DNA of 64,000 nt, taken from Elusimicrobiota bacterium. Its GTDB lineage: Bacteria; Elusimicrobiota; Elusimicrobia; F11. Location: positions 62,001 through 126,000 of the forward strand of contig JAJVIP010000007.1 of NCBI GenBank assembly GCA_022072025.1, written 5' to 3'. Position 1 is the stretch's first letter. The number at the start of each line of letters is the position of its first letter. Shown one piece after another: positions 33,916 through 42,400 of the stretch. The position numbers and the translations under genes are program-made. Below the pieces are notes generated by a model. It worked only from the letters and a program-made list of their open reading frames with translations, had not been told where the DNA came from and searched no databases.

Positions 33916-35006
33916 GAAGGTAACGGAGCCTCTTGTTTCTTTTCATCAATCGCTTGCTGAAGAGTGCGCAGTTTCACTTCTTGATCGGGAGTCAAGCGGC
34001 GGACAAAATCTCCCAGTCCATTGGCAATTCCAAAAATAACCTGGGGATTGTGCACATTGTCGACCACCACCTCCCCCTCCCATCCCAGCAATCCCCCTGA
34101 AACCAAAGGAACGCCCTGCCATTCTCGCCGCCCCACGGTATGATTGAGGAGGCGTTCCATCTCCAATAGAGTGGCAACCATCCCTTCAAACCCCGCACGA
34201 ATATCCACGCGTAAAATTCGAAAATTCCTTTCTCTTGCCACCGTGATGGCCTCAGGAGAAATACAGCCTTTCCCAGCATCAAGAATCAACGCCTTGTCAT
34301 GTAAATGTTGGACCATCGTTTTGGTGATCACCGGCAATCCTTCTGTCATTCCGATTAATACATCGGCTTCAATCGCCGCCTTCTCATTGTCCGTCAGGCC
34401 CGTGACTTGGGCCACCGTGAAAGGCGGTTTAACAATATTGAGTGTCTGAACAAGAGTTTCTAATTTCTTTTTGTCCCGGCGAGTGATGACCACTTGAGCG
34501 CCGCGCTCCACTTCTTTCAAAGCCAATTTAAAACCCAAATTCCCCGCGCCCAGGATCACCACTTTTTTTCCACCCATACCCCGGATGGGGTCTTGTATGG
34601 ATTGATTCAACAAAGCGTCAATCGATTCCACCGTTAAATCGTTTCCTTTGTATGTGAGAACCCGAGACCGCTTGGCGGCATCCCGTACAGCGCGTTCAAT
34701 GTTTCCTTTGTCATCTATTCCGTAGACCGAAACATCAGGCCGCACTTTCTTTTCCGTGTCGACCAACAAATAATTCACCCGCCCATCCACCAGTCGCGCA
34801 ATGGCTTCGGCATGATGCGCTTCATAAACGATGACGCTTCCCGCCACAAGTTTCGTCGTGTTGCGAATGGGGGTAAAGAAAAAACCATGTGAATCCACTT
34901 TCGTGGTGTTCCCAATACAAAAACCACTGAGTTTATTTTCCTGGCGGGCGATGGCCAGTACTCGTTCAAGAATATTTTCCAATTGGTCACGATGAGCAAT
35001 ATTCAT
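33912..35006 (-). CDS. Rossmann-fold NAD(P)-binding protein, role unknown
   Basis: 364 residues from ATG 35006, which makes TAATG with the preceding stop and has GGGAGGA 8 nt upstream; the in-frame GTG at 35021 overlaps that Shine-Dalgarno and is unlikely. VVILGAGNLGFKLALKEVERGAQVVITRRDKKK is a classical dinucleotide-binding motif starting near residue 148, resembling shikimate or alanine dehydrogenase/glutamyl-tRNA reductase domains. The first 145 residues form an unassigned domain (FCIGNTTKVDSHGFFFTPIRNTT). Near the C-terminus VDNVHNPQVIFGIANGLGD is distinctive. I do not recognise a family. Coupling to the NeuB fusion and SpsF suggests an enzyme of the same sugar. Confidence 0.6.
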   Translation of the reverse strand: MNIAHRDQLENILERVLAIARQENKLSGFCIGNTTKVDSHGFFFTPIRNTTKLVAGSVIVYEAHHAEAIARLVDGRVNYLLVDTEKKVRPDVSVYGIDDKGNIERAVRDAAKRSRVLTYKGNDLTVESIDALLNQSIQDPIRGMGGKKVVILGAGNLGFKLALKEVERGAQVVITRRDKKKLETLVQTLNIVKPPFTVAQVTGLTDNEKAAIEADVLIGMTEGLPVITKTMVQHLHDKALILDAGKGCISPEAITVARERNFRILRVDIRAGFEGMVATLLEMERLLNHTVGRREWQGVPLVSGGLLGWEGEVVVDNVHNPQVIFGIANGLGDFVRRLTPDQEVKLRTLQQAIDEKKQEAPLPS

Positions 35007-37390
35007 TAAATATCCTCCCACGTGATGGGGAAATCCGCTTCGATGGCGTGACGCGCTGGTCGCCCCGCCACAATGTCCAAATAGACTGGTTGAAGCCCCC
35101 CACCAGGCCCCTTGATGGCAATCGCGTCCCTTTCAATGATTTGTCCTTTGGCAATGGGGACTTTCGCATAGAGACTTTTTCGTTGAGCATTGATGGTGTC
35201 ATACTCGTTGGGTTGAATCCGTTTTACTCCGTCTCCGAGAATTTGGTTGATCTGTCCCGCTGTTCGGACCAAAACTTTCATCTCTTCAGGCTCGGAAGAA
35301 AAGACATGGTCAGGCCCTTCGAGCATTCGATCCAAAGTGAAATGTCGCTCGATGGCATTGGCTCCGATGGCCATCGCCAACTGAGACACCGTAACCCCCA
35401 ACGTGTGATCGGAAAAACCAACAGGAACGCGAAAAGATTTCTTGAGTGTTTCGATGACACGCAAATTCATGCTCTCCGGGGCGGCGGGGTAAGAAGACAC
35501 ACAATGAAGCAGAATGACATTGGCGTTCCCTTCCGATTTGACCGCTTCAAGCGCTTCTTCAATTTGACCGATGGTGGACATGCCTGTCGATAAGATGAGA
35601 GGTTTTTTTGTGGAAGCCACTTTTTTAAGGAGGGGAATATTGACCAAATCAAAAGAAGCCAATTTATAAAACGGGGTCCCCACCGATTCCAGCAACTCAA
35701 CGCTGCCTTCATCGAAGGGAGTAGAAAAAATCAATATCCCTTTGTTCTTCGCGTAATCAAATAAATGGACATGGTCTTCTTTTTTTAACTCGTGGCGCTG
35801 AAACATCTCAAGCAATGTTTCCTCTGTTCCAATGACAGTCTCCGCATATTTCATCTTTTTGACTTTTCCAGAGATGCGGTTGGCGCTCTGATAGGTTTGA
35901 AATTTAACCGCATCCACCCCGGCCTCAACCGCTTTGTCAATGAGTCGCAAGGCCATCTCCAAACTTCCGTTGTGGTTCAGGCCTGCTTCCGCGATGATGA
36001 ACGGTTTATGCCCATCTCCCACGGCCCGCCCCGCCAACTCCACCACTTCGTTTAGTTTGGTCACGTTTTGTTTACGCTTGACCTGGGAAAAATCGGAATA
36101 TTGATTGGTCAGAATATCCACCAAATCAAACGCCTTTTGAAAAAGAATTTGACTGTCCGCATAACTGAATTCCCCAGTGGTTCCAATGGTATAGAGTTGA
36201 TTGTACTCTCCCAACCGGCTTTGAGCGTTGGCCAAATCATGCTGATAATCTTTGCGAAGAAGCGGGTACACCGCCGATTGGCGATGGATGGAGGTGGCCA
36301 AAATTTCTTCTTTTTTGGCGAGACCCGTTTTCAAAAAATCATTCAAAGCCCGATCCACAAGCGCCTGATCACTTTGTCGGTCCAGTTCGTCATCTTTGCT
36401 GTAAGCAATTTCCAGCGTTACGCAGGTTTTACCTGGCACTGCTGTGTCACGAGAGAGTTTCTTTTGTTCGCTGATTCGGTTGAAAATAAGTTCGGGGGCG
36501 TCATAGTAAAGCCAATGTAATTTATCAGGAATCGCATATTCTTTGTTGATGGCGATAAACACCGAAATAATGCCACGGAAGGTCAAAGGGCATGCAAAAC
36601 CCAATAACTGAGACATCACATTAATGGGAATTGTTGAAATCACAACATCTTGAGTGCCAACGGAAAGATTGCGCCCGTTTTTTAGTTTGAGTTCTAAAAT
36701 TTCATGACCTTTCGTGGTCACACCCACCACGGGTTCGGACAAATGGATTTTCCCACCCAGCTTTACGATCCGTTTTTGAATTTCATCATAAACACAACCC
36801 GTCCCGAATTTACCCGCCGCGTTCCATTGACCATGATAAAAAGCCGTGTCTTTTTGCCGCAGTTCCACACGTTTGGGCGCCCAGAGCGGCGTCATTTCAT
36901 CGGTTGAAAGACCCCACACTTTTTTTGGGTAACGCTCAAAAAACATCTCTTGCAAGGTGGGCCCCACCAAAGCCCGAATGTATTCTTTATAACTCCGCGC
37001 TTTGGTTCGGTCGAGCGCGTTGGCTTGTTCGAGTTCCGTGATCACGCGACGCGCCACTTCTTTGGGGTATTTGGCGATGCTCTCGTATGAAAGCGGATAA
37101 GGATAGTATTCGTCAAAGTTTTTACCTTTCACGTTGCAACAACGGTAATCATCTTTGACGAACAAATCCCCAAACTCACTCTCCCAAAATTCTGCCATTT
37201 GGGGGTCCGGCGTGTGAAAAAGGTGGGGACCCACATCCACCAGAAAATCCCCCCACCGCCAAGTGCGGGACATACCGGCGATGAAAGGTTCTTTTTCAAA
37301 GATTTCAACCTCCCAACCCCGTTCGAGCAATTTCCAGGCTGTCACCAATCCGCTGACGCCCGCGCCAAGAATATAGGCTTTTCGTTTCAT
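35006..37390 (-). CDS. FAD-dependent oxidase/mutase-like domain fused to NeuB-family synthase
   Basis: 794 residues in two enzymes. Residues 1-435 are an FAD protein of the amine-oxidase/UDP-galactopyranose-mutase-like superfamily: LGAGVSGLVTAWKL (8-21), EKEPFIAGMSRTW, VGPHLFHTPD and YPKKVWGLSTDEMTPLWAPKR. Residues 446-794 are a complete NeuB-type synthase: FIIAEAGLNHNGSL (464-477), AVKFQTY, FSTPFD, LSTGMSTIGQI, LLHCVSSYPAAPE, GFSDHTLG, ERHFTLD, and a SAF domain from about 735. ATG 37390 overlaps the HAD-ABC stop as ATGA. The linker contains no start or stop, so it is one polypeptide. It likely modifies a sugar by oxidation or ring isomerisation and condenses it with PEP, or tethers two enzymes of one pathway. 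Confidence 0.85.
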   Translation of the reverse strand: MKRKAYILGAGVSGLVTAWKLLERGWEVEIFEKEPFIAGMSRTWRWGDFLVDVGPHLFHTPDPQMAEFWESEFGDLFVKDDYRCCNVKGKNFDEYYPYPLSYESIAKYPKEVARRVITELEQANALDRTKARSYKEYIRALVGPTLQEMFFERYPKKVWGLSTDEMTPLWAPKRVELRQKDTAFYHGQWNAAGKFGTGCVYDEIQKRIVKLGGKIHLSEPVVGVTTKGHEILELKLKNGRNLSVGTQDVVISTIPINVMSQLLGFACPLTFRGIISVFIAINKEYAIPDKLHWLYYDAPELIFNRISEQKKLSRDTAVPGKTCVTLEIAYSKDDELDRQSDQALVDRALNDFLKTGLAKKEEILATSIHRQSAVYPLLRKDYQHDLANAQSRLGEYNQLYTIGTTGEFSYADSQILFQKAFDLVDILTNQYSDFSQVKRKQNVTKLNEVVELAGRAVGDGHKPFIIAEAGLNHNGSLEMALRLIDKAVEAGVDAVKFQTYQSANRISGKVKKMKYAETVIGTEETLLEMFQRHELKKEDHVHLFDYAKNKGILIFSTPFDEGSVELLESVGTPFYKLASFDLVNIPLLKKVASTKKPLILSTGMSTIGQIEEALEAVKSEGNANVILLHCVSSYPAAPESMNLRVIETLKKSFRVPVGFSDHTLGVTVSQLAMAIGANAIERHFTLDRMLEGPDHVFSSEPEEMKVLVRTAGQINQILGDGVKRIQPNEYDTINAQRKSLYAKVPIAKGQIIERDAIAIKGPGGGLQPVYLDIVAGRPARHAIEADFPITWEDI

Positions 37391-39747
37391 AGCGCGCTCT
37401 CTTTGGGAGTTACCATAGATTCCTCATCATCTCCCAAATACAGACGGGCATAGGAGCTTTTGGCGGACATAAGCGAATCATGAGTGCCCTGTTCAACCAC
37501 CACTCCTTTTTCAATAAAAACAATATTGTCGACATCCTTGATGGTGCTCAAGCGATGTGCGATCACCAAAATAATCGCATCTTTTCTCAGAATATCGATG
37601 GCTTTATAGACCGCCTTTTCAGTTAAGTTGTCCAAAGCGCTGGTGGCTTCATCGAAAATTAATACTTGTGGTTTTCTTAAGATTGCTCTGGCCAAAGCCA
37701 CTCGTTGGTTTTGCCCGCCCGACAACCGGAGACCTCGGTCCCCCACCATGGTATCGTAACCTTCGGGAAGAGTTAGAACGAAATCATGTAATTGCGCCAA
37801 TTTGGCCGCGTTAATAATATCTTCTTCTTTCACATCTGGTTTCCAGAGAGCAATATTTTCCTTAAGAGTGGTGTTAAAAAGAAATACATCTTGGCTAACA
37901 TACCCAATATGATTCCGCCAAGAAGTAAGAAGAAGGTTTTGAAAATTTATGTCATTAATTTTTATGGCTCCGGACCTGGGTTCATAAAGTCCTATGAGCA
38001 AATTGGCAATGGTGCTTTTGCCGGATCCTGAAGGGCCCACCAACGCCGTAATTGAATTCACTTTAAAAGATAAATTAACACCCTTGAGGACCATCGTGTC
38101 GGGTTTGGTGTCATAATAAAATGAAACATCTTCAAACCGGATTTCTTCAATTCGAGGCGGGGCTTCCTGCCCGCCCCTTCGTTCTAGGATTGTCCGCTTT
38201 TTCAGTTGTTCCAAGATCTCCAACCCCCGGCGCCATTTATTCAAATCGACACTGGCAGAGGATATACTCGACAAAGCAGGATTCGCCTTTCGTAAGGAGA
38301 AAAAAATACCAACCAAGGTGGCAAAGGTCATGTTTGGGGCCGGCCATATAAAGGTAAAAACACCCAAGACGGCAATCAGAATAAAAGCCAGGGCTTCGTT
38401 ACCCACCATGGGTGAATTTCGGAAAAAAATCATTTGAATCATTGGCTTCTTTTCATTTTCAAGAAATACCCGATGTTTGGCCACCATTGTCGATTCCAAC
38501 GCATTGGATTTGACCACACGAATTCCATCGAGCGCATCCACTTCAAGGTGTGACTGATGGCGTTTTGCTTCGTAAAGGTCGAACCCGCAAGCCGCAGTTA
38601 ATTTCGGCAAATACTGTTTCCAAATAAGCATACTCAACACACCCATGGCCGCAATTATTAAAGTGGCCCACCAAGACAAATAGGCCATGACAGCAATCAT
38701 GGCAACACAGTTCACCACTCCCGTCGATATGGTACCCAATTGCATGAAAGCACCCCAAATCGATTCTGCGGGTTGCGTAATATCCGAAATGGCGACGCCG
38801 CGACTCTTTTTCGAAAAAATTTCATAGTGAGTGCGCAACGAATTCTCAAAAAGTTGGGATTTTGTAATCCGATATAATCCATGACCCATCCTGCCAAGAA
38901 AATATTGTTGAAGCATCAAGATGCCGCTTCTCATGAAAAAAAGGAAACACGCCAATAAAAGCAGCAAAAAAATAACTCGTCCAGAATTAACACCCAGCCC
39001 CAAATTGGACATTGCCAACATCACCCATTGACTGAGCAGGTTCGAGCTGGACCCGCTTGGGTTCGAGACCACATCCGCCAAAGGTACCATCACCCCCACC
39101 GTTAGAATATCGAAGAGGGCCCCCACCAAAGTTATCGCGAGCATGGCCATCATTTTCCATCGATAGGGAGAAATCACAACACGCCAGTACAAGGAGGCGC
39201 GCTCTATTTGGTCTGCCAATTTAAGGGAGAAACTTTTTCCTTTTCGGACAATCTCTTTTTGAACGATTTCCCGAAGCGGGTTTTGTTCTGTCACGATAAA
39301 TGTGGGACAACCAACTGCGCGACCCGCCACCAGGTCTCTTTCATCGCATCCTATGAACGCGGTTGAAGAAAAATCAAGATTGAAATCAGCTTTGGCACGA
39401 AGAAAAAGACCCGATTTTGGCTTTCGACAGTCGCATCCCGACTCGAGCGAATGAGAACAAACATAAAAAGCGTCAATTCGTCCTCCCAATCGGAAAAGAT
39501 CCATTTGCAATCGGTCATGTATCTTCTGAAGATCCGCCTCAGTGAGCTGACCACTTGCCAGCCCCTCTTGGGTGGTAACGACAATCACTTTGTATCCAGA
39601 CTTGCCAAGTTGGGCGATCGCCTCAGCTGATCCCGGTATCCAGTGAAAATCTTCCGGGGATAAAACATATCGACTGAGCGTGGATTTGTAATTGATAACT
39701 CCATCACGCTCTAAAAAAACGGCACGGATTGGACGAGAGGAAGTCAT
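37387..39747 (-). CDS. HAD (GmhB-like) domain fused to ABC exporter
   Basis: 786 residues. Residues 1-155 are a HAD-IIIA domain like heptose-bisphosphate phosphatase GmhB/HisB: FLERDGVINY, zinc ligands C97, H99, C105, C107 (CSHS, GCDCRKP) and IGCDERD. The nucleophilic Asp of motif I is Glu (E13) and motif II reads TTQEGL instead of NQSGI, so phosphatase activity is doubtful. Residues about 195-480 hold the membrane segments of an exporter; 535-770 are the nucleotide-binding domain with GPSGSGKST (571-579), LSGGQ (675-679), VLIFDEATSALD (695-706) and an H-loop His in IAHRLST. Likely a lipid-linked glycan flippase (PglK/MsbA type). ATG 39747, ATGA overlap with the reductase gene. Confidence 0.85.
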   Translation of the reverse strand: MTSSRPIRAVFLERDGVINYKSTLSRYVLSPEDFHWIPGSAEAIAQLGKSGYKVIVVTTQEGLASGQLTEADLQKIHDRLQMDLFRLGGRIDAFYVCSHSLESGCDCRKPKSGLFLRAKADFNLDFSSTAFIGCDERDLVAGRAVGCPTFIVTEQNPLREIVQKEIVRKGKSFSLKLADQIERASLYWRVVISPYRWKMMAMLAITLVGALFDILTVGVMVPLADVVSNPSGSSSNLLSQWVMLAMSNLGLGVNSGRVIFLLLLLACFLFFMRSGILMLQQYFLGRMGHGLYRITKSQLFENSLRTHYEIFSKKSRGVAISDITQPAESIWGAFMQLGTISTGVVNCVAMIAVMAYLSWWATLIIAAMGVLSMLIWKQYLPKLTAACGFDLYEAKRHQSHLEVDALDGIRVVKSNALESTMVAKHRVFLENEKKPMIQMIFFRNSPMVGNEALAFILIAVLGVFTFIWPAPNMTFATLVGIFFSLRKANPALSSISSASVDLNKWRRGLEILEQLKKRTILERRGGQEAPPRIEEIRFEDVSFYYDTKPDTMVLKGVNLSFKVNSITALVGPSGSGKSTIANLLIGLYEPRSGAIKINDINFQNLLLTSWRNHIGYVSQDVFLFNTTLKENIALWKPDVKEEDIINAAKLAQLHDFVLTLPEGYDTMVGDRGLRLSGGQNQRVALARAILRKPQVLIFDEATSALDNLTEKAVYKAIDILRKDAIILVIAHRLSTIKDVDNIVFIEKGVVVEQGTHDSLMSAKSSYARLYLGDDEESMVTPKESAL

Positions 39748-40715
39748 TTTGCCATCACCTCGCCGCGCTTCTGCAGACCTCGAACCTGGGGAAATCTCTT
39801 ACAGAAATCCTCCACCATCGCTTTCAGTCCAACGTTGAAGGACGTCATTTTAAAGTCGGGCAACAGTCGACGGAATTTAGAGACGTCTGTTTTACGACTG
39901 AACCGTCCATCTGGTTGGGAAGCGTCCCAATACACTGTGCCTTTGAAATTCAATAGGTGAGTGACGTCATCGACCAATTCTCGGACCGATATATCTGATG
40001 ATGGAGAAATAATCATGGGTTCGGGATCGTCGAAATGGTCCACGGCCCAAAGCAGGATGTGGGCCATGTCTGTCGCATAGGTAAATTCGCGACGCGGCTT
40101 CCCCGAACCCCAAAAAGTCACATCTGCTCCTTTCAATTTTGCGTCATAAATTTTCTGCAGTACCGCTGGCAAGACATGGCTCTTCTCCGGGTCGTAGTTG
40201 TCATTTTCTCCGTATAAAGTTGAAGGAACCAGTGAGACGTAGGTGTTCTTGCCCCCCGAAGATCGGGTTATTTCTCGACTCATTAAGTCCAATTCGCGTT
40301 TGGCTTGCGCATATCCCCATTGTCGACGGTCCACTTCTCCCTGATGAATCATTTTTTCACTCCAGGGTTCTGGCGCATCGTTTGGAAAAATACAAGTGGA
40401 CAGGATGGAAATAACCTTGGGGACATGACAGGAGAGGGCGGAATTGAGGAGATTTTGGTTGATACGTCGATTTTTATCCAAGAGCTCTTCGGGTTTCTCC
40501 ATGTTGTATTTGATCCCCCCCACCACAGCAGCCAGATGGAGGATGACATCCGGCCGGACACTCTCGATCAACTGCCTGATATCGCTGGCATTTTCCAAGT
40601 CCGCATCTTTGCGATCAATGAACGTAAACGAATGTAAAGAAGTCCCGGCCACATTTTTAACAGCGGTCCCCAGAAGCCCCGTTGAACCCGTCACGAGAAT
40701 TTTCTTCCGCGTCAT
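39744..40715 (-). CDS. GDP-L-fucose-synthase-like epimerase/reductase
   Basis: 323-residue extended SDR closely resembling GDP-L-fucose synthase (Fcl/WcaG): ILVTGSTGLLG at 6-16, HLAAVVGGI, SILSTCIFP with the catalytic Ser and Cys, Y135-x3-K139 in GYAQAKRELD, NDNYDPEKSHVLPA with the active-site His, and RREFTYATDMA. These enzymes epimerise C3/C5 and reduce C4 of GDP-4-keto-6-deoxy sugars. It would suit the GMD-like dehydratase at 45401-46408; relatives act on GDP-colitose (ColC) or GDP-6-deoxyheptose pathways. ATG 40715 with ATGA overlap to the Nudix gene. Confidence 0.85.
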   Translation of the reverse strand: MTRKKILVTGSTGLLGTAVKNVAGTSLHSFTFIDRKDADLENASDIRQLIESVRPDVILHLAAVVGGIKYNMEKPEELLDKNRRINQNLLNSALSCHVPKVISILSTCIFPNDAPEPWSEKMIHQGEVDRRQWGYAQAKRELDLMSREITRSSGGKNTYVSLVPSTLYGENDNYDPEKSHVLPAVLQKIYDAKLKGADVTFWGSGKPRREFTYATDMAHILLWAVDHFDDPEPMIISPSSDISVRELVDDVTHLLNFKGTVYWDASQPDGRFSRKTDVSKFRRLLPDFKMTSFNVGLKAMVEDFCKRFPQVRGLQKRGEVMAK

Positions 40716-41287
40716 AAATCCTTGCCACGTGACTTCTGGCGCATGGCCAACGCGAGAAGGATTCCCGTCACGGAGCTCATCACTTTTATTTGATTTTCTT
40801 TCACCGCATGTTCAACATCATCCACGGGCATAAGCACCACATGGACTTCTTCAGTATCATCCAATTTCATCTCGCTCGTTTTTTCCGCGTCCAAAGACAT
40901 AAAGAAATGTGCCGTGGCATATTTATGATTCGCGTCCAGAATGTAATTGCCAAGTGGTATCCATCGTAAAGAGGTATACCCGGTTTCCTCTTTGAGTTCG
41001 CGTTTTGCCGCTTCTAATGGAGATTCTCCGGTATCCACGGCCCCGCAAGGAAGCATCAAACTCACCTCTCCCACACCGTGTTTATATTGACTCTCCATGA
41101 CCATCTGGCCGTCTTTAGTGAAAGCAACAATGACGGAATAATCAAGCCCGTGGACCCGATAAAAATTATCAATAACACGCCCGTTTCCAATGAGAATTTT
41201 TTGCTTAAAAAGACCAATCCAAGGTTTATCGGAATAGATCAATTCCTCGTCAAGCAATTTCCATTTTTTTTGGGGCGTCACGTTCAT
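40712..41287 (-). CDS. Nudix hydrolase
   Basis: 191 residues. The Nudix box at 82-104 has all metal-binding residues (GAVDTGESPLEAAKRELKEE then TGY). The overall layout (antiparallel strands before the box, RVHGLDYSVIVAFTKDG) is like ADP-ribose/ADP-sugar pyrophosphatases. It may hydrolyse a nucleotide sugar or clean up a by-product. ATG 41287 and stop both overlap neighbours (ATGA). Nothing indicates a sugar-specific subtype. Confidence 0.85.
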   Translation of the reverse strand: MNVTPQKKWKLLDEELIYSDKPWIGLFKQKILIGNGRVIDNFYRVHGLDYSVIVAFTKDGQMVMESQYKHGVGEVSLMLPCGAVDTGESPLEAAKRELKEETGYTSLRWIPLGNYILDANHKYATAHFFMSLDAEKTSEMKLDDTEEVHVVLMPVDDVEHAVKENQIKVMSSVTGILLALAMRQKSRGKDL

Positions 41288-42381
41288 TTGGAATGGAGCA
41301 CCTTGGGATCAGTAATACAATCTAAAGCATCTTTAAAGATCCGATGATGAGGGGACCTCTTTCTCAGAAGCGCCTCCAATGACAGTTCATTGGCTTCACC
41401 GGGAAAATAGGAGCGTACTTTCAACCATCCTGAACGAATCTTTGGAATATTCGTGGCCAATCTCCTTCGAAATTGACGGAACTCCCCGTTCCTGCCATAG
41501 GCCATGTGATACTTATGAACCAGTCCTTGACTCAAATAGGCCCAGAAGGCTTGTTTGACTTGACTGAAAGCATCTTCTGACGGAATGTTTTCCTTGGAAA
41601 CGATCATTTCCGAAATGGAGTTCAAAAACACAGGCATTTGCCTTGTGAAATTATCAGAAAAAACCCAATCGAACATGTCGGGTTGTTTCCTGGCGGTATT
41701 CGATTCATGCGCCAAACGAACCATATAAAGATCATCAAACCTTTTCGACTTGCCCTGCACCATCGTCACATAATTTGCATAGATTTCTCCGAATCCCGCA
41801 TCAAATCCAAAGGCGTTGGAGTTTTTCCAACTTTCACGTAGATGTTCTGTTCGCTTAATTGAAAATTCAGTATGGGCACTGTTGCGCAAACGGTCAAAGG
41901 CGTTGTTGTGCTCAACCGACTTCTGCAGGTATCGTGACCCCCCTTCCACCTTGATTGCCGTTCCTTCCGATTTTGTCGCCAAGAGAACAGCTTTTCCACA
42001 GGCAGAACTATAGTCGGGATGACTCAGCATAAACTCCACACATTTATCCACTGTTGGGATAAGAACATAATCATCATCCGCGTGAAACACCGCCAAAGGG
42101 GTCTTAACTAGAGCCATCAGATTGCTCAAACATTCAATGGTGTCTTTTCCTGGTGGATAGTGCGGGTGAGGATCAAAAGGAACATGGGTTATCTGAAGAT
42201 CACGTCCAAACTCTGCTACAAGTTTTTTTCCTTCCTCCAATTGAACGGGATCACTCGAATCTCCCAGTAAAATAGAGTAAGGATTGTGAGTGCGACGCCA
42301 ATAGGAAAAAAGTCGGACCAGGTAAGGGACCCTGTTTCGAGTGGGAACCACGAATGTGAGCAAACTGGATTTTTCGACCAT
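41284..42381 (-). CDS. GT-A glycosyltransferase (TIGR00180-like)
   Basis: 365 residues. The N-terminal nucleotide-binding region is LTFVVPTRNRVPYLVRLFSYW and the metal-binding motif is in AVFHADDDYVLI near residues 105-116 (D-x-D). This resembles the TIGR00180 family of family-2-like transferases in O-antigen loci. The C-terminal half is helical and has no membrane segment. ATG 42381 with GGTGGGA about 10 nt upstream and a 19-bp gap to the epimerase gene. It is the only GT-A type transferase seen in the window. Donor unknown. Confidence 0.75.
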   Translation of the reverse strand: MVEKSSLLTFVVPTRNRVPYLVRLFSYWRRTHNPYSILLGDSSDPVQLEEGKKLVAEFGRDLQITHVPFDPHPHYPPGKDTIECLSNLMALVKTPLAVFHADDDYVLIPTVDKCVEFMLSHPDYSSACGKAVLLATKSEGTAIKVEGGSRYLQKSVEHNNAFDRLRNSAHTEFSIKRTEHLRESWKNSNAFGFDAGFGEIYANYVTMVQGKSKRFDDLYMVRLAHESNTARKQPDMFDWVFSDNFTRQMPVFLNSISEMIVSKENIPSEDAFSQVKQAFWAYLSQGLVHKYHMAYGRNGEFRQFRRRLATNIPKIRSGWLKVRSYFPGEANELSLEALLRKRSPHHRIFKDALDCITDPKVLHSK

Positions 42382-42400
42382 TTATATTCCCACCTGCAAA

